Shown: positions 24,108-33,840, counted from the first letter of the stretch. The stretch is 54,270 nucleotides of DNA from Lachnospiraceae bacterium (GCA_910573755.1 CAJTBO010000016.1:1-54270); one strand, 5' to 3'. A program made the numbers and translations. Notes: generated by a model not told the origin, from the sequence alone.

Positions 24108-25135
24108 TATGCCGTCTCCTCCTTTTTCTTATGATTCCCTTTGCCCGCACCGGAATGCTCCGACTGATATGCGCTGATAATCGTTCCTATCACAATAAGC
24201 AGGCCAACAAACACATTCTTCCAGACTACCGGTACACCGATCAGGATCATCGAATTTTCTACCAGCACGATTAATAACGTTCCCAGAATACATCCTGTCA
24301 TGGTTCCCTTGCCGCCTACAATGGCTGTTCCGCCGAGCACCACGCCGGCAATAATATTCATTTCCATTCCCAGCATATTCGTAGGATGACATTGCTGCAT
24401 CATACACACTCTGATGATCCCTGCAATACTTGCCACGATCCCGGCAAATACATACAGCAAAAATTTTGTCCATTTCACGCGAAAACCTGCGTTATAAGCC
24501 GCTGATTCATTTCCGCCGATGGCATAGATTCCTCTGCCGAACATCGTATATTTCAATATAAAGAAAGCAATGATGATCACCGCAACAAACATTAAAAATG
24601 CTATCGGCAGCCGGGATGAGAGGCCGCTCTGTGAGTTTGTCGCCGTATAGAGGGCCACTGTTCCAAAATTTTTCATTCCTGTCGGAATCACCGCCAGTTG
24701 TTTTGATTCCAGCGTCCCCTGCATAAAGCCTTTAAATACACTGGCAGTTCCCAGTGTAACGATCATTGCCGGAAGATTCAGATACCCTACGAAAAATCCG
24801 TTAATAGCCCCTAAAACCGCTCCAATCAGAATCGCCACAACAAGCGGCAAAAATACACTGCCTTCATATCCCATATCCAAAAACATTTTTGTCGTCGCAT
24901 AGGCCGTCAGAGACGCAAGCGCCGGGAAAGACACATCGATACCGCCCGAAAGAATAACAAGGAACTCTCCTATGGCAAACAAACCGGGCACAATCATAGC
25001 CGACATGATATCCACGATATTGTTGGATGTATAAAACTGTCCCGACCGTATCTGAATCAAAAATGACAGAGCCAGAATAATCAGAAATATGTAGGTTTCG
25101 TTCTGCTTTAACAGCTTATTTGTTTTTACTCGCAT
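24107..25135 (-). CDS. Sugar ABC transporter permease (2)
   Basis: A 342-residue RbsC-like permease. The signature LFAIGEFLVILSGGIDVSFP and the cytoplasmic loop GRGIYAIGGNESAAYNAG mark the CUT2 family. Membrane segments span nearly the whole length and the C terminus ends in a basic tail. It lies directly downstream of the ATPase gene with a 12-base gap. Confidence 0.92.
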   Translation of the reverse strand: MRVKTNKLLKQNETYIFLIILALSFLIQIRSGQFYTSNNIVDIMSAMIVPGLFAIGEFLVILSGGIDVSFPALASLTAYATTKMFLDMGYEGSVFLPLVVAILIGAVLGAINGFFVGYLNLPAMIVTLGTASVFKGFMQGTLESKQLAVIPTGMKNFGTVALYTATNSQSGLSSRLPIAFLMFVAVIIIAFFILKYTMFGRGIYAIGGNESAAYNAGFRVKWTKFLLYVFAGIVASIAGIIRVCMMQQCHPTNMLGMEMNIIAGVVLGGTAIVGGKGTMTGCILGTLLIVLVENSMILIGVPVVWKNVFVGLLIVIGTIISAYQSEHSGAGKGNHKKKEETA

Positions 25136-25147
25136 TCTTCCGCCCTC

Positions 25148-26629
25148 CTACATCATTTTGTCCAGAATCAGTTTTTCAGTTGCCTCGGCAGCTGAAAATT
25201 CCCCGGACATTTTTCCATCTCTCAAAATCATGATCCTGGAACAGTTCTCCAGAATTTCCGGCAGGTCATCTGAAATGATGATAACCGCCATCCCCTTCTC
25301 CGCCAGCGACTGCAGAATCGCATGAATATCATGTTTTGAACCGATATCCACCCCGACTGTCGGACCATTCAGAATCAGGAGCTTCGGCTCACAGGCCAGC
25401 CACTTTGCAAGTACGATACGCTGCTGATTTCCACCCGATAACGTAGAAGCCGCATTGTTTGCATCCGGCGTTGCGATGGAAAGTTCTTTTACCCACCGCT
25501 CTATTTCTTCTTCTGTCTTCTTTTTATCTACCAGCTTCCCTTTTGTCAGATTATCTATTTCTGAAATGATAATATTGTCCCCGATACTCTGTGACAAAAA
25601 CAGCCCCTCGCTCAAACGATCCTCTGGTACAAAGCCGATTCCCTTTTCGATCGCATCCTGTGGACTTTTCAGTTCCGCCTCTTCTCCATGAATGAGAATC
25701 TTTCCGCTGTCCGCCGGCCTCATGCCAAACAACGACAGGGCAAGTTCTGTTCTTCCTGAATCCAACAGTCCTGTAATCCCCAGAATCTCTCCGCCTTTTA
25801 TAGAAAAATCAATATCACTGTAATGTCCTTCCAGACACAGCTTCTTTACTTCCAGTACCGGATTTTCGTCTATCTTCTTCGGTTCAAATATTTTCTGCTC
25901 AAACTCCCTGCCCGTCATATAATAAGTGAATTTCTTATCATCCAGATCAGCCGTATTACCCGAAGCTATCAGCTTTCCGCTTCTAAATACCGTAAAACGC
26001 TCCGATATTTCAAAGACCTCATCCAGTTTGTGGCTTACAAAAAGAATGGAAATATTCTGTGCTTTCAACTGCAATATTACTTTGAAAAGAGCCTTTACTT
26101 CCTTCTTTGTCAAAGCCGTTGTGGGTTCATCCATAATGATCAGTTTGGCATTGAACATTAAAGCCCTGCAGATTGCCACCATCTGTTTTTCCGCTACGGA
26201 AAGATCCCCAAGGCGGGCATCCAGATCCACCTGAAAGCCGATTCTCGCCACGGCTTCCTCGGCAATCTTTCTCATATCCTTCCAGTTCACCAATTTCTTT
26301 TTTGCTACAAGCTGACTGTTGATAGCCAGATTCTCCATCACGCTCAGATTCGGAAAAATAGAAAAATCCTGATAAATCACCTGAATTCCATTTTCGATCG
26401 CAGAGAGTGGCGTGATCTTCTGCAGTTCTTTCCCCTCAAACTCTATGGTGCCGGAATCTCTTTGATATACGCCGGAAATAATCTTGATCAGCGTGGACTT
26501 TCCACAGCCGTTCTCACCGGCAAGACAATGGATCTCACCCGGCTTGATTTCCAGAGTAACACCGTCCAAAGCCTTTACGCCGGCAAAATATTTTCGTATA
26601 TCAACAGCCCGGAATAAATATTCCGCCAT
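25148..26629 (-). CDS. Sugar ABC transporter ATPase, RbsA-like
   Basis: A 493-residue duplicated ATPase typical of CUT2 importers. The first cassette has Walker A GENGCGKST, a degenerate signature LSVAEKQMV, and Walker B with IIMDEPTT. The second cassette has LSGGNQQRI, but its Walker A region (GLLDSGRTELAL) is degenerate, as is usual in RbsA. It energises the two permeases encoded downstream. Confidence 0.95.
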   Translation of the reverse strand: MAEYLFRAVDIRKYFAGVKALDGVTLEIKPGEIHCLAGENGCGKSTLIKIISGVYQRDSGTIEFEGKELQKITPLSAIENGIQVIYQDFSIFPNLSVMENLAINSQLVAKKKLVNWKDMRKIAEEAVARIGFQVDLDARLGDLSVAEKQMVAICRALMFNAKLIIMDEPTTALTKKEVKALFKVILQLKAQNISILFVSHKLDEVFEISERFTVFRSGKLIASGNTADLDDKKFTYYMTGREFEQKIFEPKKIDENPVLEVKKLCLEGHYSDIDFSIKGGEILGITGLLDSGRTELALSLFGMRPADSGKILIHGEEAELKSPQDAIEKGIGFVPEDRLSEGLFLSQSIGDNIIISEIDNLTKGKLVDKKKTEEEIERWVKELSIATPDANNAASTLSGGNQQRIVLAKWLACEPKLLILNGPTVGVDIGSKHDIHAILQSLAEKGMAVIIISDDLPEILENCSRIMILRDGKMSGEFSAAEATEKLILDKMM

Positions 26630-26718
26630 AAATTGCCTCCTTCTCCTTGCCTTTTATCAATATTGTGCCGGTCGAAAATTTCGCCCGGCACAAACTATTC
26701 ATGATCGAACTGCAAAGT

Positions 26719-27828
26719 TTAGAATCCGAATGAATCAACATTATCACCATCGATAACGATCCAGCCTTCTCCTTCAAGGACTGTACTGCTGCCCTCACGG
26801 AATGTCATAGCCTCATAACCTTCTACGCCAAGGTCTACCGGTGCGCCGATCTCTTCGCCATTCAATACCTTAACCGCCAGACTGATCATTGCTTTTCCTG
26901 CAATAGCCGGATCCCAGAGAGTCAGAGATTTTACCGTACCGCTCTTTAACAGTTCTGCGTTATCGCCAGGCATACCTGTTCCTGATGTGAAAGCCTTATC
27001 TACCAGGCCAAGTTCGTCAATAGCACGCGCAACGCCCGGTGCGTCAAAGGAAGAAGTTCCCATAATGCCCTTTAAATCAGGATACTTTTTAAATAACTCT
27101 TTTGCCACATTATACGCTGTATCACCATTATCATGAGATTCTACTCTCGGTTCTTCCTCCAGAAGCGTCATATTCGGATAATGTTCTTTCTGCCATTCTA
27201 CACCTGCGTCTGCCCACTCATTATGAGAAGCGTTCGTTACATCCGCAACCATAGTTGTATAAACACCTTCTTCTCCCATTGCTTCTGCCAGATTATCCAT
27301 AATAAATGCGCCGTAACCGGAGTTGGAGAATGCTTCAATATCATAATTTACATTTTCAAGGCTTGCACCCTCATGCGCGATCACCACGATCCCTGCATCC
27401 ATCGCCTGTTTCAGAACCGGCTCAAGAGATTCCGGATCTACCGGTACAACACAAATCGCATCTACGCCCTGTGCAATCAAATCCTGCACAAGCTGTGCCT
27501 GCTTTGTTGCATCAATCTCATCTGTACCCTTCTGGTATACATTCAGGCCTGTCTCTTCTGCATATTCTTTTACGCCGGTATCCATACGAACAAACCACGG
27601 ATTAGAAGAGTCTTTGGGTACTACCACAATTTCATAATCCCCTGCTGCTGCGGGCGCACTATCCTCCGCTGCCGGTGTCTCTTCTGAAGATGCACTTTCC
27701 TCGGCTGCGGGCGCTGCCTCTTCTGCTGCCGGAGCGCTTTCCTCTGCGCTGTTACCGCATGCAACTATCCCACCAAGAATCATTGCTGTTGCCATAAATA
27801 AGGCTGCAAACTTTTTCATATTCTTCAT
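26719..27828 (-). CDS. Sugar-binding lipoprotein of the ABC importer
   Basis: A solute-binding protein of about 369 residues. The signal peptide ends in a lipobox, GGIVACGN. A long Ala/Glu/Pro-rich linker follows and then a periplasmic-binding fold (YEIVVVPKDSSNPWF, AICVVPVDPESLEPVLKQA, GIMGTSSFDAPGVARAIDEL), close to RhaS/AI-2-type binders. GGAGG lies five bases before the ATG at 27828. It is the first structural gene of the operon, with LacI operators upstream. Confidence 0.93.
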   Translation of the reverse strand: MKNMKKFAALFMATAMILGGIVACGNSAEESAPAAEEAAPAAEESASSEETPAAEDSAPAAAGDYEIVVVPKDSSNPWFVRMDTGVKEYAEETGLNVYQKGTDEIDATKQAQLVQDLIAQGVDAICVVPVDPESLEPVLKQAMDAGIVVIAHEGASLENVNYDIEAFSNSGYGAFIMDNLAEAMGEEGVYTTMVADVTNASHNEWADAGVEWQKEHYPNMTLLEEEPRVESHDNGDTAYNVAKELFKKYPDLKGIMGTSSFDAPGVARAIDELGLVDKAFTSGTGMPGDNAELLKSGTVKSLTLWDPAIAGKAMISLAVKVLNGEEIGAPVDLGVEGYEAMTFREGSSTVLEGEGWIVIDGDNVDSFGF

Positions 27829-27858
27829 AACTACCTCCATTCATGATTGCTTTATTAC

Positions 27859-27893
27859 ATTATATGTTATCCTTTTTATTAAATCGTTTTAAT
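27859..27893 (-). promoter_or_regulatory. Promoter -10 and overlapping LacI operator of the sugar operon
   Basis: A TATAAT-type -10 (plus 27859-27864) lies just downstream of the near-palindrome ATTAAATCGTTTTAAT (27878-27893, one mismatch), which covers the -35 zone. Binding there should block transcription of the importer operon. Confidence 0.75.
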
Positions 27894-27945
27894 CCCGCAA
27901 AAACCTCCTTTCACTTTATTTACAATTTTATTTTTCCCTGCGGAT

Positions 27946-27963
27946 TATTAAAACGTTTTAATA
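27946..27963. promoter_or_regulatory. Perfect 18-bp LacI operator
   Basis: TATTAAAACGTTTTAATA is an exact palindrome with the central CG typical of LacI-family sites. It is about 60-70 bases upstream of the operator at 27878-27893, allowing looping, and lies at the 3' end of the LacI gene. Confidence 0.85.
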
Positions 27964-27973
27964 CTTAAAAATT

Positions 27974-29005
27974 TTAACAGGAATTCCGGATTACCAATTC
28001 CTGCTCCAACATGGTATTTAGTACCGGACTTCCGGTACGATAAGCCGTCACCTGCTTCCATAACTCTTGGGCAAGCCGCATCTGGTCCTGCTTAATGGTG
28101 GTAAGCGAAGGCTGAAGGTAGGCGGAAATTTCCAGATTATCACAGCCCACAATGCCGAAATCCTCTGGTATCTTATAGCCGGCCTCCATAATCGCTTTGA
28201 TCACACCGATCGCCAACATATCCGAAGAAACCATGAACACCTCCGGCAGCTCTTCCTTTTTATGGCGTTTAAGAAGTTCCTTCACATAAGAATACCCGTT
28301 TCTTGCATGACCGTGACGGAATTTTTCCGAAATATGTACATACTCTTCCTGATAAGAATAGCCATATTTTTCCAGTCCTGCTTTATATCCTATAAAACGA
28401 TCCCACAGATTATTCAGCGCCAGCGGTTCTGAAATAAATCCGATACTCCCATACCCTTTCTCTTTTAAAAAACCTACGATTCTCTCCGCCGTCGCTACAT
28501 TATTATAAGCCACATAGGAAATTCCTTTTTCATCACTTCTCCGGTCTGCCAGAATCACATGGACACCCTGCCTTACCAGTTCCCGGATATACTCTTCATC
28601 ATCATGGCCATTCACAATAATAATGGTCTCCACATTATTCTGTAACAGATTGTACAGTTCCTTCCGTTCCTGCTCCAAAGAATACTCATAACCGCATATC
28701 ATCATTGTATAATGTTCCTGATCCGCTTCATTCATGATCGCGTTAGCCATCTCCGAGTAAAACATATTTGTCAGCTTCGGAACCAGAAGGCCAAGCTGAC
28801 GGTTCTCCTTACGCCGCATATTCTGTGCCGCTGCATTCGGTATATAATTTAGTTTTTCAATCGCCTCTTTTACTCTGGCTGTAGTTGCTGCGGATATGGA
28901 TGCCGTTCCATTAATAACATGGGAAACCGTCCCTATTGTCACGCCAGCCATCTGCGCAACATCTTCCATCGTGCTTCTCTTTTTTACCCTTTTTGCATTA
29001 TTCAT
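27974..29005 (-). CDS. LacI-family repressor of the sugar ABC operon
   Basis: A LacI-type protein with helix-turn-helix STMEDVAQMAGVTIGTVSHV, the hinge region TTARVKEAIEKLNYIPNAAA and a ligand domain (LGLLVPKLTNMFYSEMANAI). I favour the ATG at 29005, preceded by AGGG, over the one at 29026, which has no ribosome binding site. An operator lies 24 bases before that start, so the gene is probably autoregulated. The next gene downstream is the sugar-binding lipoprotein. Confidence 0.92.
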   Translation of the reverse strand: MNNAKRVKKRSTMEDVAQMAGVTIGTVSHVINGTASISAATTARVKEAIEKLNYIPNAAAQNMRRKENRQLGLLVPKLTNMFYSEMANAIMNEADQEHYTMMICGYEYSLEQERKELYNLLQNNVETIIIVNGHDDEEYIRELVRQGVHVILADRRSDEKGISYVAYNNVATAERIVGFLKEKGYGSIGFISEPLALNNLWDRFIGYKAGLEKYGYSYQEEYVHISEKFRHGHARNGYSYVKELLKRHKKEELPEVFMVSSDMLAIGVIKAIMEAGYKIPEDFGIVGCDNLEISAYLQPSLTTIKQDQMRLAQELWKQVTAYRTGSPVLNTMLEQELVIRNSC

Positions 29006-29028
29006 GGAACTGTCCCTGTCATTCACTA

Positions 29029-29040
29029 AAACGTTTTAAT
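29029..29040. promoter_or_regulatory. LacI operator upstream of its own gene
   Basis: TAAAACGTTTTA is a perfect 12-bp palindrome matching the core of the two operators near 27.9 kb. Its position before the repressor start implies autoregulation. Confidence 0.8.
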
Positions 29041-29237
29041 TCTATTATTATAGTATTTAAAAATCCACTCGTCAACAGATTTTTGTTTTTTCCACTATTT
29101 TCCTAATTGCAATTGTGCAAATTGTACAATATTTTGAGCATTGAAATTGAAGAGAGTTTTCTAAATAACCACATTCCTTACATCTATGTCCATATCCTAT
29201 ATTTAATATTTACAAAAATTCCTTCCTGCACAAAAGA

Positions 29238-29281
29238 AGGCAGAAAATAATACAGCCTTCCGCTCTTCTTATTTTCTGCCT
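29238..29281 (-). terminator. Terminator of the NlpC/P60 gene
   Basis: A 13-bp perfect stem (aggcagaaaataa 29238-29250 / ttattttctgcct 29269-29281) with an 18-nt loop, followed on the minus strand by TTCTTTTG, directly after the stop codon at 29284. Confidence 0.8.
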
Positions 29282-29283
29282 CT

Positions 29284-30513
29284 CTACATTACCCTTCTCA
29301 CCGCCAGAATCGGCCGGTACTGTGCATTACTGACCTTGATACCGGTTTTTGCCGTACTTGCGTGGACGATCATGCCGCCGCCGATATACATCCCCACATG
29401 CCCTTCATAACAGATAATATCACCGGGCTGTGCCTCCGAATAGGAAACACCGGTGCCTACGCTCCGAAGCTGGGAAGATGTCCGGGGGACCCGGTATCCG
29501 TAATCCGCATACAGCCGGTAAATGAAACCGGAGCAGTCCGCCCCGTTTGTCAGGCTGGTGCCGCCGGACACATAAGGATTTCCGATAAACTGACAGGCAT
29601 AATTTGCAATGGACTTTCCGTTGCCGCTGCCGCTCGACTGCGCCACGATCCCCTGCGCCGCCGCTATGGTATTTGCCGCGTTGGGATTTGAAGCAGTGGT
29701 CTTTGTACCGCTGCTGTTCTGCGCCGCCAGTCTTTTGCGCTCCTCCTCCTGAATCTGCTGGATTTGTTTGGTGTCCGCCGCGATCTGCTGCTTAAACTGT
29801 GCCGCGCGGCTCTTCGCCTCCGCGATCTCCGCATCATAGTTGGCGCTTATCGCTTTTTTCTGTGCCAGAATGCCGTTCAAGTAACTCTGCTGCTCTGCCA
29901 GGGAGGCTTTATCCGCCTCCAGCGCTTCCTTCTCTTCCACCAGCACTTCCCTGTCCGCCTCCAGCTTCGCCTTCATATCAGCCACTTTCTGTTTGATCGC
30001 CTGATACTCCGCCAGCATTTTATCGTCATATGCTGCAACTTCTTCGATGAATTCCGCCCGGTTTAACAGTTCGCTGAAGCTTCCGCTGGACAACAGCAGT
30101 TCAATATAGGAACTCTCACCCTGTTCATAAGTAAAACGGATTCTCTCCTTCATCGCCTCATACTGGCGTCTCTCCTCCGCTTCCGCCGCCTCGAACTCTT
30201 CCTGCGCCACTTCGATCTCCGCTTCTTTTTCCGCGATCTTCCCTTCCTGTTCCAGAATCTGATCCTCCAGCACGCTGATCTCCGTATACAGATTTACCAG
30301 TTCCGCATCCAGATCACTGATCTCCTCGTCGATCAGATCCTGCTCATCCTGCAAGCCGGAGATCACTTCATTTTCACTATTCAGTTGATTCTGGCTCTCC
30401 TCTATCTGCTTCCTGAGTTCCTCGATCGTCACAGCCTGAACGCTCCCGCTGCTTTCCAATAACAGCAGCAGACACACCAGCAGGCATATTGTATTTCTGA
30501 TTCTTTTCTTCAT
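29284..30513 (-). CDS. Secreted NlpC/P60 peptidoglycan endopeptidase with coiled coil
   Basis: A 409-residue exported protein. It has an N-terminal signal peptide (KKRIRNTICLLVCLLLLLES), then about 210 residues of heptad-rich coiled coil (VTIEELRKQIEESQNQLNSE onward), then a Ser/Ala-rich linker. The C-terminal NlpC/P60 domain has catalytic Cys in GADCSGFIYRLY and His in EGHVGMYIGGG. The layout is that of CwlO/PcsB-type hydrolases whose coiled coil is controlled by FtsEX. It would cleave cell-wall peptide bonds during growth or division. Confidence 0.93.
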   Translation of the reverse strand: MKKRIRNTICLLVCLLLLLESSGSVQAVTIEELRKQIEESQNQLNSENEVISGLQDEQDLIDEEISDLDAELVNLYTEISVLEDQILEQEGKIAEKEAEIEVAQEEFEAAEAEERRQYEAMKERIRFTYEQGESSYIELLLSSGSFSELLNRAEFIEEVAAYDDKMLAEYQAIKQKVADMKAKLEADREVLVEEKEALEADKASLAEQQSYLNGILAQKKAISANYDAEIAEAKSRAAQFKQQIAADTKQIQQIQEEERKRLAAQNSSGTKTTASNPNAANTIAAAQGIVAQSSGSGNGKSIANYACQFIGNPYVSGGTSLTNGADCSGFIYRLYADYGYRVPRTSSQLRSVGTGVSYSEAQPGDIICYEGHVGMYIGGGMIVHASTAKTGIKVSNAQYRPILAVRRVM

Positions 30514-30661
30514 TTACTTTCCTGTCTTTTCCGTTTTTCCTGAAAGTTATGCTCTTGCTGCCCCGAAAGGCAATATCCTCCGGTTAAAACCACAGTCAGC
30601 CGATAGGGAAAATGTCCGGGGCAAGGTAATTTATTTCTATCCTTCCTCCGCTTTCTTCAGC

Positions 30662-32053
30662 CTACAGTTCACAATTCTTAACCGTTCTCGGGAACGGCAG
30701 TACATCACGGATATTCGCCATCCCGGTCAGATACATTACGCAGCGCTCAAAGCCAAGCCCGAAACCTGCGTGGCGGACAGAGCCATATCTGCGAAGATCC
30801 AGATAAAAATCATAATCCTCTTTTTTCAGCCCCATCTCTTCCATCCTTCTCTCTAAGGTCCCCAGATCATCCTCCCTCTGAGACCCGCCGATGATCTCAC
30901 CGATACCGGGTACAAGGCAGTCCATCGCCGCCACCGTCTTTCCATCCTCATTCAGTTTCATATAGAAAGCCTTGATCTCCTTCGGATAATCCGTCACGAA
31001 AACAGGGCGCTTAAATTCTTTTTCCGTCAGATAGCGCTCATGCTCCGTCTGCAGATCACAGCCCCAGGAAACCTTGTAATCAAATTCATCATTGTGCTTT
31101 TCCAGGATGGAGATCGCTTCCGTATAGGTCACATGGGCAAAATCGGAATTTGCCACATGCTCAAGGCGCTCGATCAGCCCCTTGTCCACAAAACTGTTAA
31201 AGAACTTCATTTCCTCCGGCGCGTTTTCCAGCACATAGCGGATGATAAATTTGATCATGGACTCCGCCAGAACCATATCATCCTTCAGATCCGCAAAGGC
31301 GATCTCCGGCTCGATCATCCAGAACTCCGCCGCATGGCGTGTGGTGTTGGAATTTTCCGCCCGGAAAGTCGGACCGAAAGTATATACATTCTTAAAAGCA
31401 AAGGCGTAAGTCTCCACATTCAGCTGACCGGAAACCGTAAGGTTTGCCTGCTTCCCGAAAAAGTCCCCGTCATAGTCTATGCTGCCGTCATCCCTCTTCG
31501 GCAGGTTTTCCATATCCAGCGTTGTCACCTGAAACATTTCACCCGCGCCCTCACAGTCCGAACCGGTGATGATCGGCGTATGCACATAGACAAACCCCCT
31601 CTCCATAAAGAAGGTATGGATCGCATAAGCGATCAGTGAACGCACCCTGAACACAGCCTGAAAAGTATTGGTTCTGGCTCGCAGATGGGGGATCGTCCTT
31701 AAATATTCAAAGCTGTGGCGCTTTTTCTGCAACGGGTATTCCGGTACCGACGCCCCTTCCACCAAAACCTCTTCCGCCTGTATCTCAAAGGGCTGTTTCG
31801 CCTGCGGCGTTGCCACCAGCGTACCTGTCACGACAACGGCAGCCCCCACATTCAGCCTGCTGATCTCCTCAAAATTAGCCAGCTTATCGCCGTAAACGAT
31901 CTGCAGAGGTTCAAAAAAGGTTCCGTCATTTACCACGATAAACCCGAAGGTCTTCGAATCCCTGATGCTTCTGATCCAGCCGCCCACCGTTATTTTCTTT
32001 CCGATATATTCTTCCCTGTTTCTGTATAACTCCCGGATTTCCGTTAATTCCAT
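30662..32053 (-). CDS. asnS: Asparaginyl-tRNA synthetase
   Basis: A 463-residue class II synthetase with an N-terminal OB anticodon-binding domain ([20 protein letters not shown]). Class II motif 2 is [20 protein letters not shown], and motif 3 is [15 protein letters not shown] near the C terminus. Length and motifs fit AsnS rather than AspRS. GGAGG lies shortly before the start, overlapped by the repeated leader element at 32061-32090. Confidence 0.96.
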   Translation of the reverse strand: MELTEIRELYRNREEYIGKKITVGGWIRSIRDSKTFGFIVVNDGTFFEPLQIVYGDKLANFEEISRLNVGAAVVVTGTLVATPQAKQPFEIQAEEVLVEGASVPEYPLQKKRHSFEYLRTIPHLRARTNTFQAVFRVRSLIAYAIHTFFMERGFVYVHTPIITGSDCEGAGEMFQVTTLDMENLPKRDDGSIDYDGDFFGKQANLTVSGQLNVETYAFAFKNVYTFGPTFRAENSNTTRHAAEFWMIEPEIAFADLKDDMVLAESMIKFIIRYVLENAPEEMKFFNSFVDKGLIERLEHVANSDFAHVTYTEAISILEKHNDEFDYKVSWGCDLQTEHERYLTEKEFKRPVFVTDYPKEIKAFYMKLNEDGKTVAAMDCLVPGIGEIIGGSQREDDLGTLERRMEEMGLKKEDYDFYLDLRRYGSVRHAGFGLGFERCVMYLTGMANIRDVLPFPRTVKNCEL

Positions 32054-32060
32054 GTCCTTG

Positions 32061-32120
32061 TCCTCCTATTCCAGTTCCGCATCTGTCGGACATATGCCGT
32101 TTTCCGGTTCCGCATCTGTC
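32061..32120 (-). repeat. Leader element copy C before asnS, with a second partial copy
   Basis: On the minus strand GATGCGGAACTGGAAT directly precedes the asnS ribosome binding site (32061-32090). A related GATGCGGAACCGGAAA lies about 34 bases further upstream (32101-32120). The first is identical over 16 bases to the element before the alcohol dehydrogenase gene. Confidence 0.5.
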
Positions 32121-32149
32121 CTACCGATACTCTTACCTAACCCTTACTT

Positions 32150-33181
32150 CTATGCGCTATAAATGTCCGTCAGAAACTCGTACACCTTATCATACAAAAG
32201 ATTCACCCGCACATTCTCCTTCTCCGGTTCCTCTCCAGTATCCCCCGCAGCAGATGTATATTCCGCAATCGCCGCATCAAGTTCTTCATCCGTCACGGAA
32301 ATTCCCTCCTGGTCTGCGATCGCCTGCAGCGCAAGCCCTTCTTTGGCACACCGCTCCGCGATCTTTCCCAGTTCATCCTCCAGCGAATCCGCGGAAATAT
32401 AGTACGTATTTGCCATATATTCTTCCAGGCTCACGCCTGCCGCTGCTGCCGCATTTTCAAAATCCGTTTTTAAACTGCTCTTATAATCCTCCACCAGGGA
32501 CTCCGGTATTTCCTGATAAGTGCTTTCGGCGATCAGATTTGATGCAATACCGTTTTCCAGTTCCCTCTCATACTGATACTCCGTAAATTCTATCAGCATA
32601 TTTTTGGCATCTTCCCGGTAGGCATCCGCGTTCTGATAACCCGGGTCCACCAGATTTACATTCTCGTCTGTCAGTTCCGATAAAATATAATTGATCTTTA
32701 CCGCAAAAACACAGTCTTTTCCTGCCACTTCCGCACCGTCATAGTTATCCGGAAACTTCAGGGAAAGCTGCTTTGTCTCTCCCACGCTTGCGCCGATCAG
32801 TCCGTCCTCAAACCCTTCTATAAAACCGCCGGAACCTATCTCCAGCAGCTGGCCCTGGGCGGTTCCTCCCTGAAATGCCGTTCCGTCGATCGTGCCCGCA
32901 TAATCAATGTTCACCACATCCCCGCTCTCCACGGTACCTGTCAGTTCGCGCAGATCGCTCACCGCGTCGATCCGGCTGCTGATATAACTTTTTACATAGG
33001 CATCCGTTATTTCCACTTTTTCCGGCTGCGTCACCGGCAGATTCTTATAGTCCGGAAGCGTCACATATTTTTCCACCTCCACATCCTTCAGATCCGCGAT
33101 CTTAACGTTGTTTTTCCCGCATCCTGTCACTATGCCGATCATGCAAAGCAGCATCAGAGCCGCCATCATCTTTTTCTTCAT
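32150..33181 (-). CDS. Exported trigger-factor-like FKBP lipoprotein
   Basis: A lipoprotein of about 343 residues with lipobox IVTGCGKN. It combines an FKBP-type prolyl isomerase domain (GDVVNIDYAGTIDGTAFQGG, FIEGFEDGLIG) with a helical C-terminal region like that of trigger factor. The ribosome-binding N-terminal domain of trigger factor is absent. I use the ATG at 33181, with AAGGAA upstream; a longer frame starts with TTG. It would act as a folding catalyst on the outer face of the membrane, comparable in place to PrsA. Confidence 0.88.
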   Translation of the reverse strand: MKKKMMAALMLLCMIGIVTGCGKNNVKIADLKDVEVEKYVTLPDYKNLPVTQPEKVEITDAYVKSYISSRIDAVSDLRELTGTVESGDVVNIDYAGTIDGTAFQGGTAQGQLLEIGSGGFIEGFEDGLIGASVGETKQLSLKFPDNYDGAEVAGKDCVFAVKINYILSELTDENVNLVDPGYQNADAYREDAKNMLIEFTEYQYERELENGIASNLIAESTYQEIPESLVEDYKSSLKTDFENAAAAAGVSLEEYMANTYYISADSLEDELGKIAERCAKEGLALQAIADQEGISVTDEELDAAIAEYTSAAGDTGEEPEKENVRVNLLYDKVYEFLTDIYSA

Positions 33182-33230
33182 ACCATATGATTCCTTTCCC
33201 AAATAATAATTAGATAAAACATGTTTTTTA

Positions 33231-33259
33231 TTTTATCACAACTTATCCGTTCTTACAAA
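33231..33259 (-). promoter_or_regulatory. Probable promoter of the FKBP lipoprotein gene
   Basis: On the minus strand TTGTAA (plus 33254-33259) and TAAAAT (plus 33231-33236) with a 17-base spacer, in the divergent region shared with the plus-strand gene at 33361. Confidence 0.55.
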
Positions 33260-33360
33260 GTATTTCCCAAAAATCTCTCCTGAAATCTTGCCATCATACA
33301 GAATAAATGCTAAAATACTTTTATTGCGTACACGCAGGGTACGCGCAAGGAGGAGATTTC

Positions 33361-33840
33361 ATGAGCACAGGAACCATTGTACTGATCGTCATACTCGTTA
33401 TTTTAGTCGCGGCTATCGTTGTCTTATATTTTCTCGGAAAAAAAGCACAGAAGAAACAAGCGGAACAGCAGGCGCAGATTGAAGCATACAAACAAAACGT
33501 GAGTATGCTGATCATAGACAAAAAGCGGATGAAGCTGACCGAATCCGGTCTGCCTCAGGCAGTTATCGACCAGACGCCGAAACTGATGCGCCGCTCCAAG
33601 CTTCCTATCGTAAAAGCAAAGGTCGGTCCTCAGATCGTTTCCCTTGTTGCGGACGAAAAGATTTTTGATGATATTCCGGTTAAAAAGGAGGTAAAAGCCG
33701 TTGTCAGCGGTATCTACATCACCTCTGTGAAAGGTATGCACGGCAGGAACACCACGCCTCAGAACACCAAAAAGAAAAGCAGATTCAAACAGCTTCTTGA
33801 AAAAGCACAGGAAAAAGCCGGTGTCGGTCAGGTAAAATAA
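33361..33840 (+). CDS. Membrane-anchored protein of unknown function
   Basis: A 159-residue protein. One N-terminal membrane helix (TIVLIVILVILVAAIVVLYF) is followed by a basic, coiled-coil-prone stretch (KKAQKKQAEQQAQIEAYKQN), then a compact domain with KLPIVKAKVGPQIVSLVADE and a basic tail. AAGGAGGAG precedes the ATG at 33361; the frame extends upstream to 33307 without a better start. I do not recognise a named family. The polar part should face the cytoplasm if the positive-inside rule holds. Confidence 0.8.
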   Translation: MSTGTIVLIVILVILVAAIVVLYFLGKKAQKKQAEQQAQIEAYKQNVSMLIIDKKRMKLTESGLPQAVIDQTPKLMRRSKLPIVKAKVGPQIVSLVADEKIFDDIPVKKEVKAVVSGIYITSVKGMHGRNTTPQNTKKKSRFKQLLEKAQEKAGVGQVK

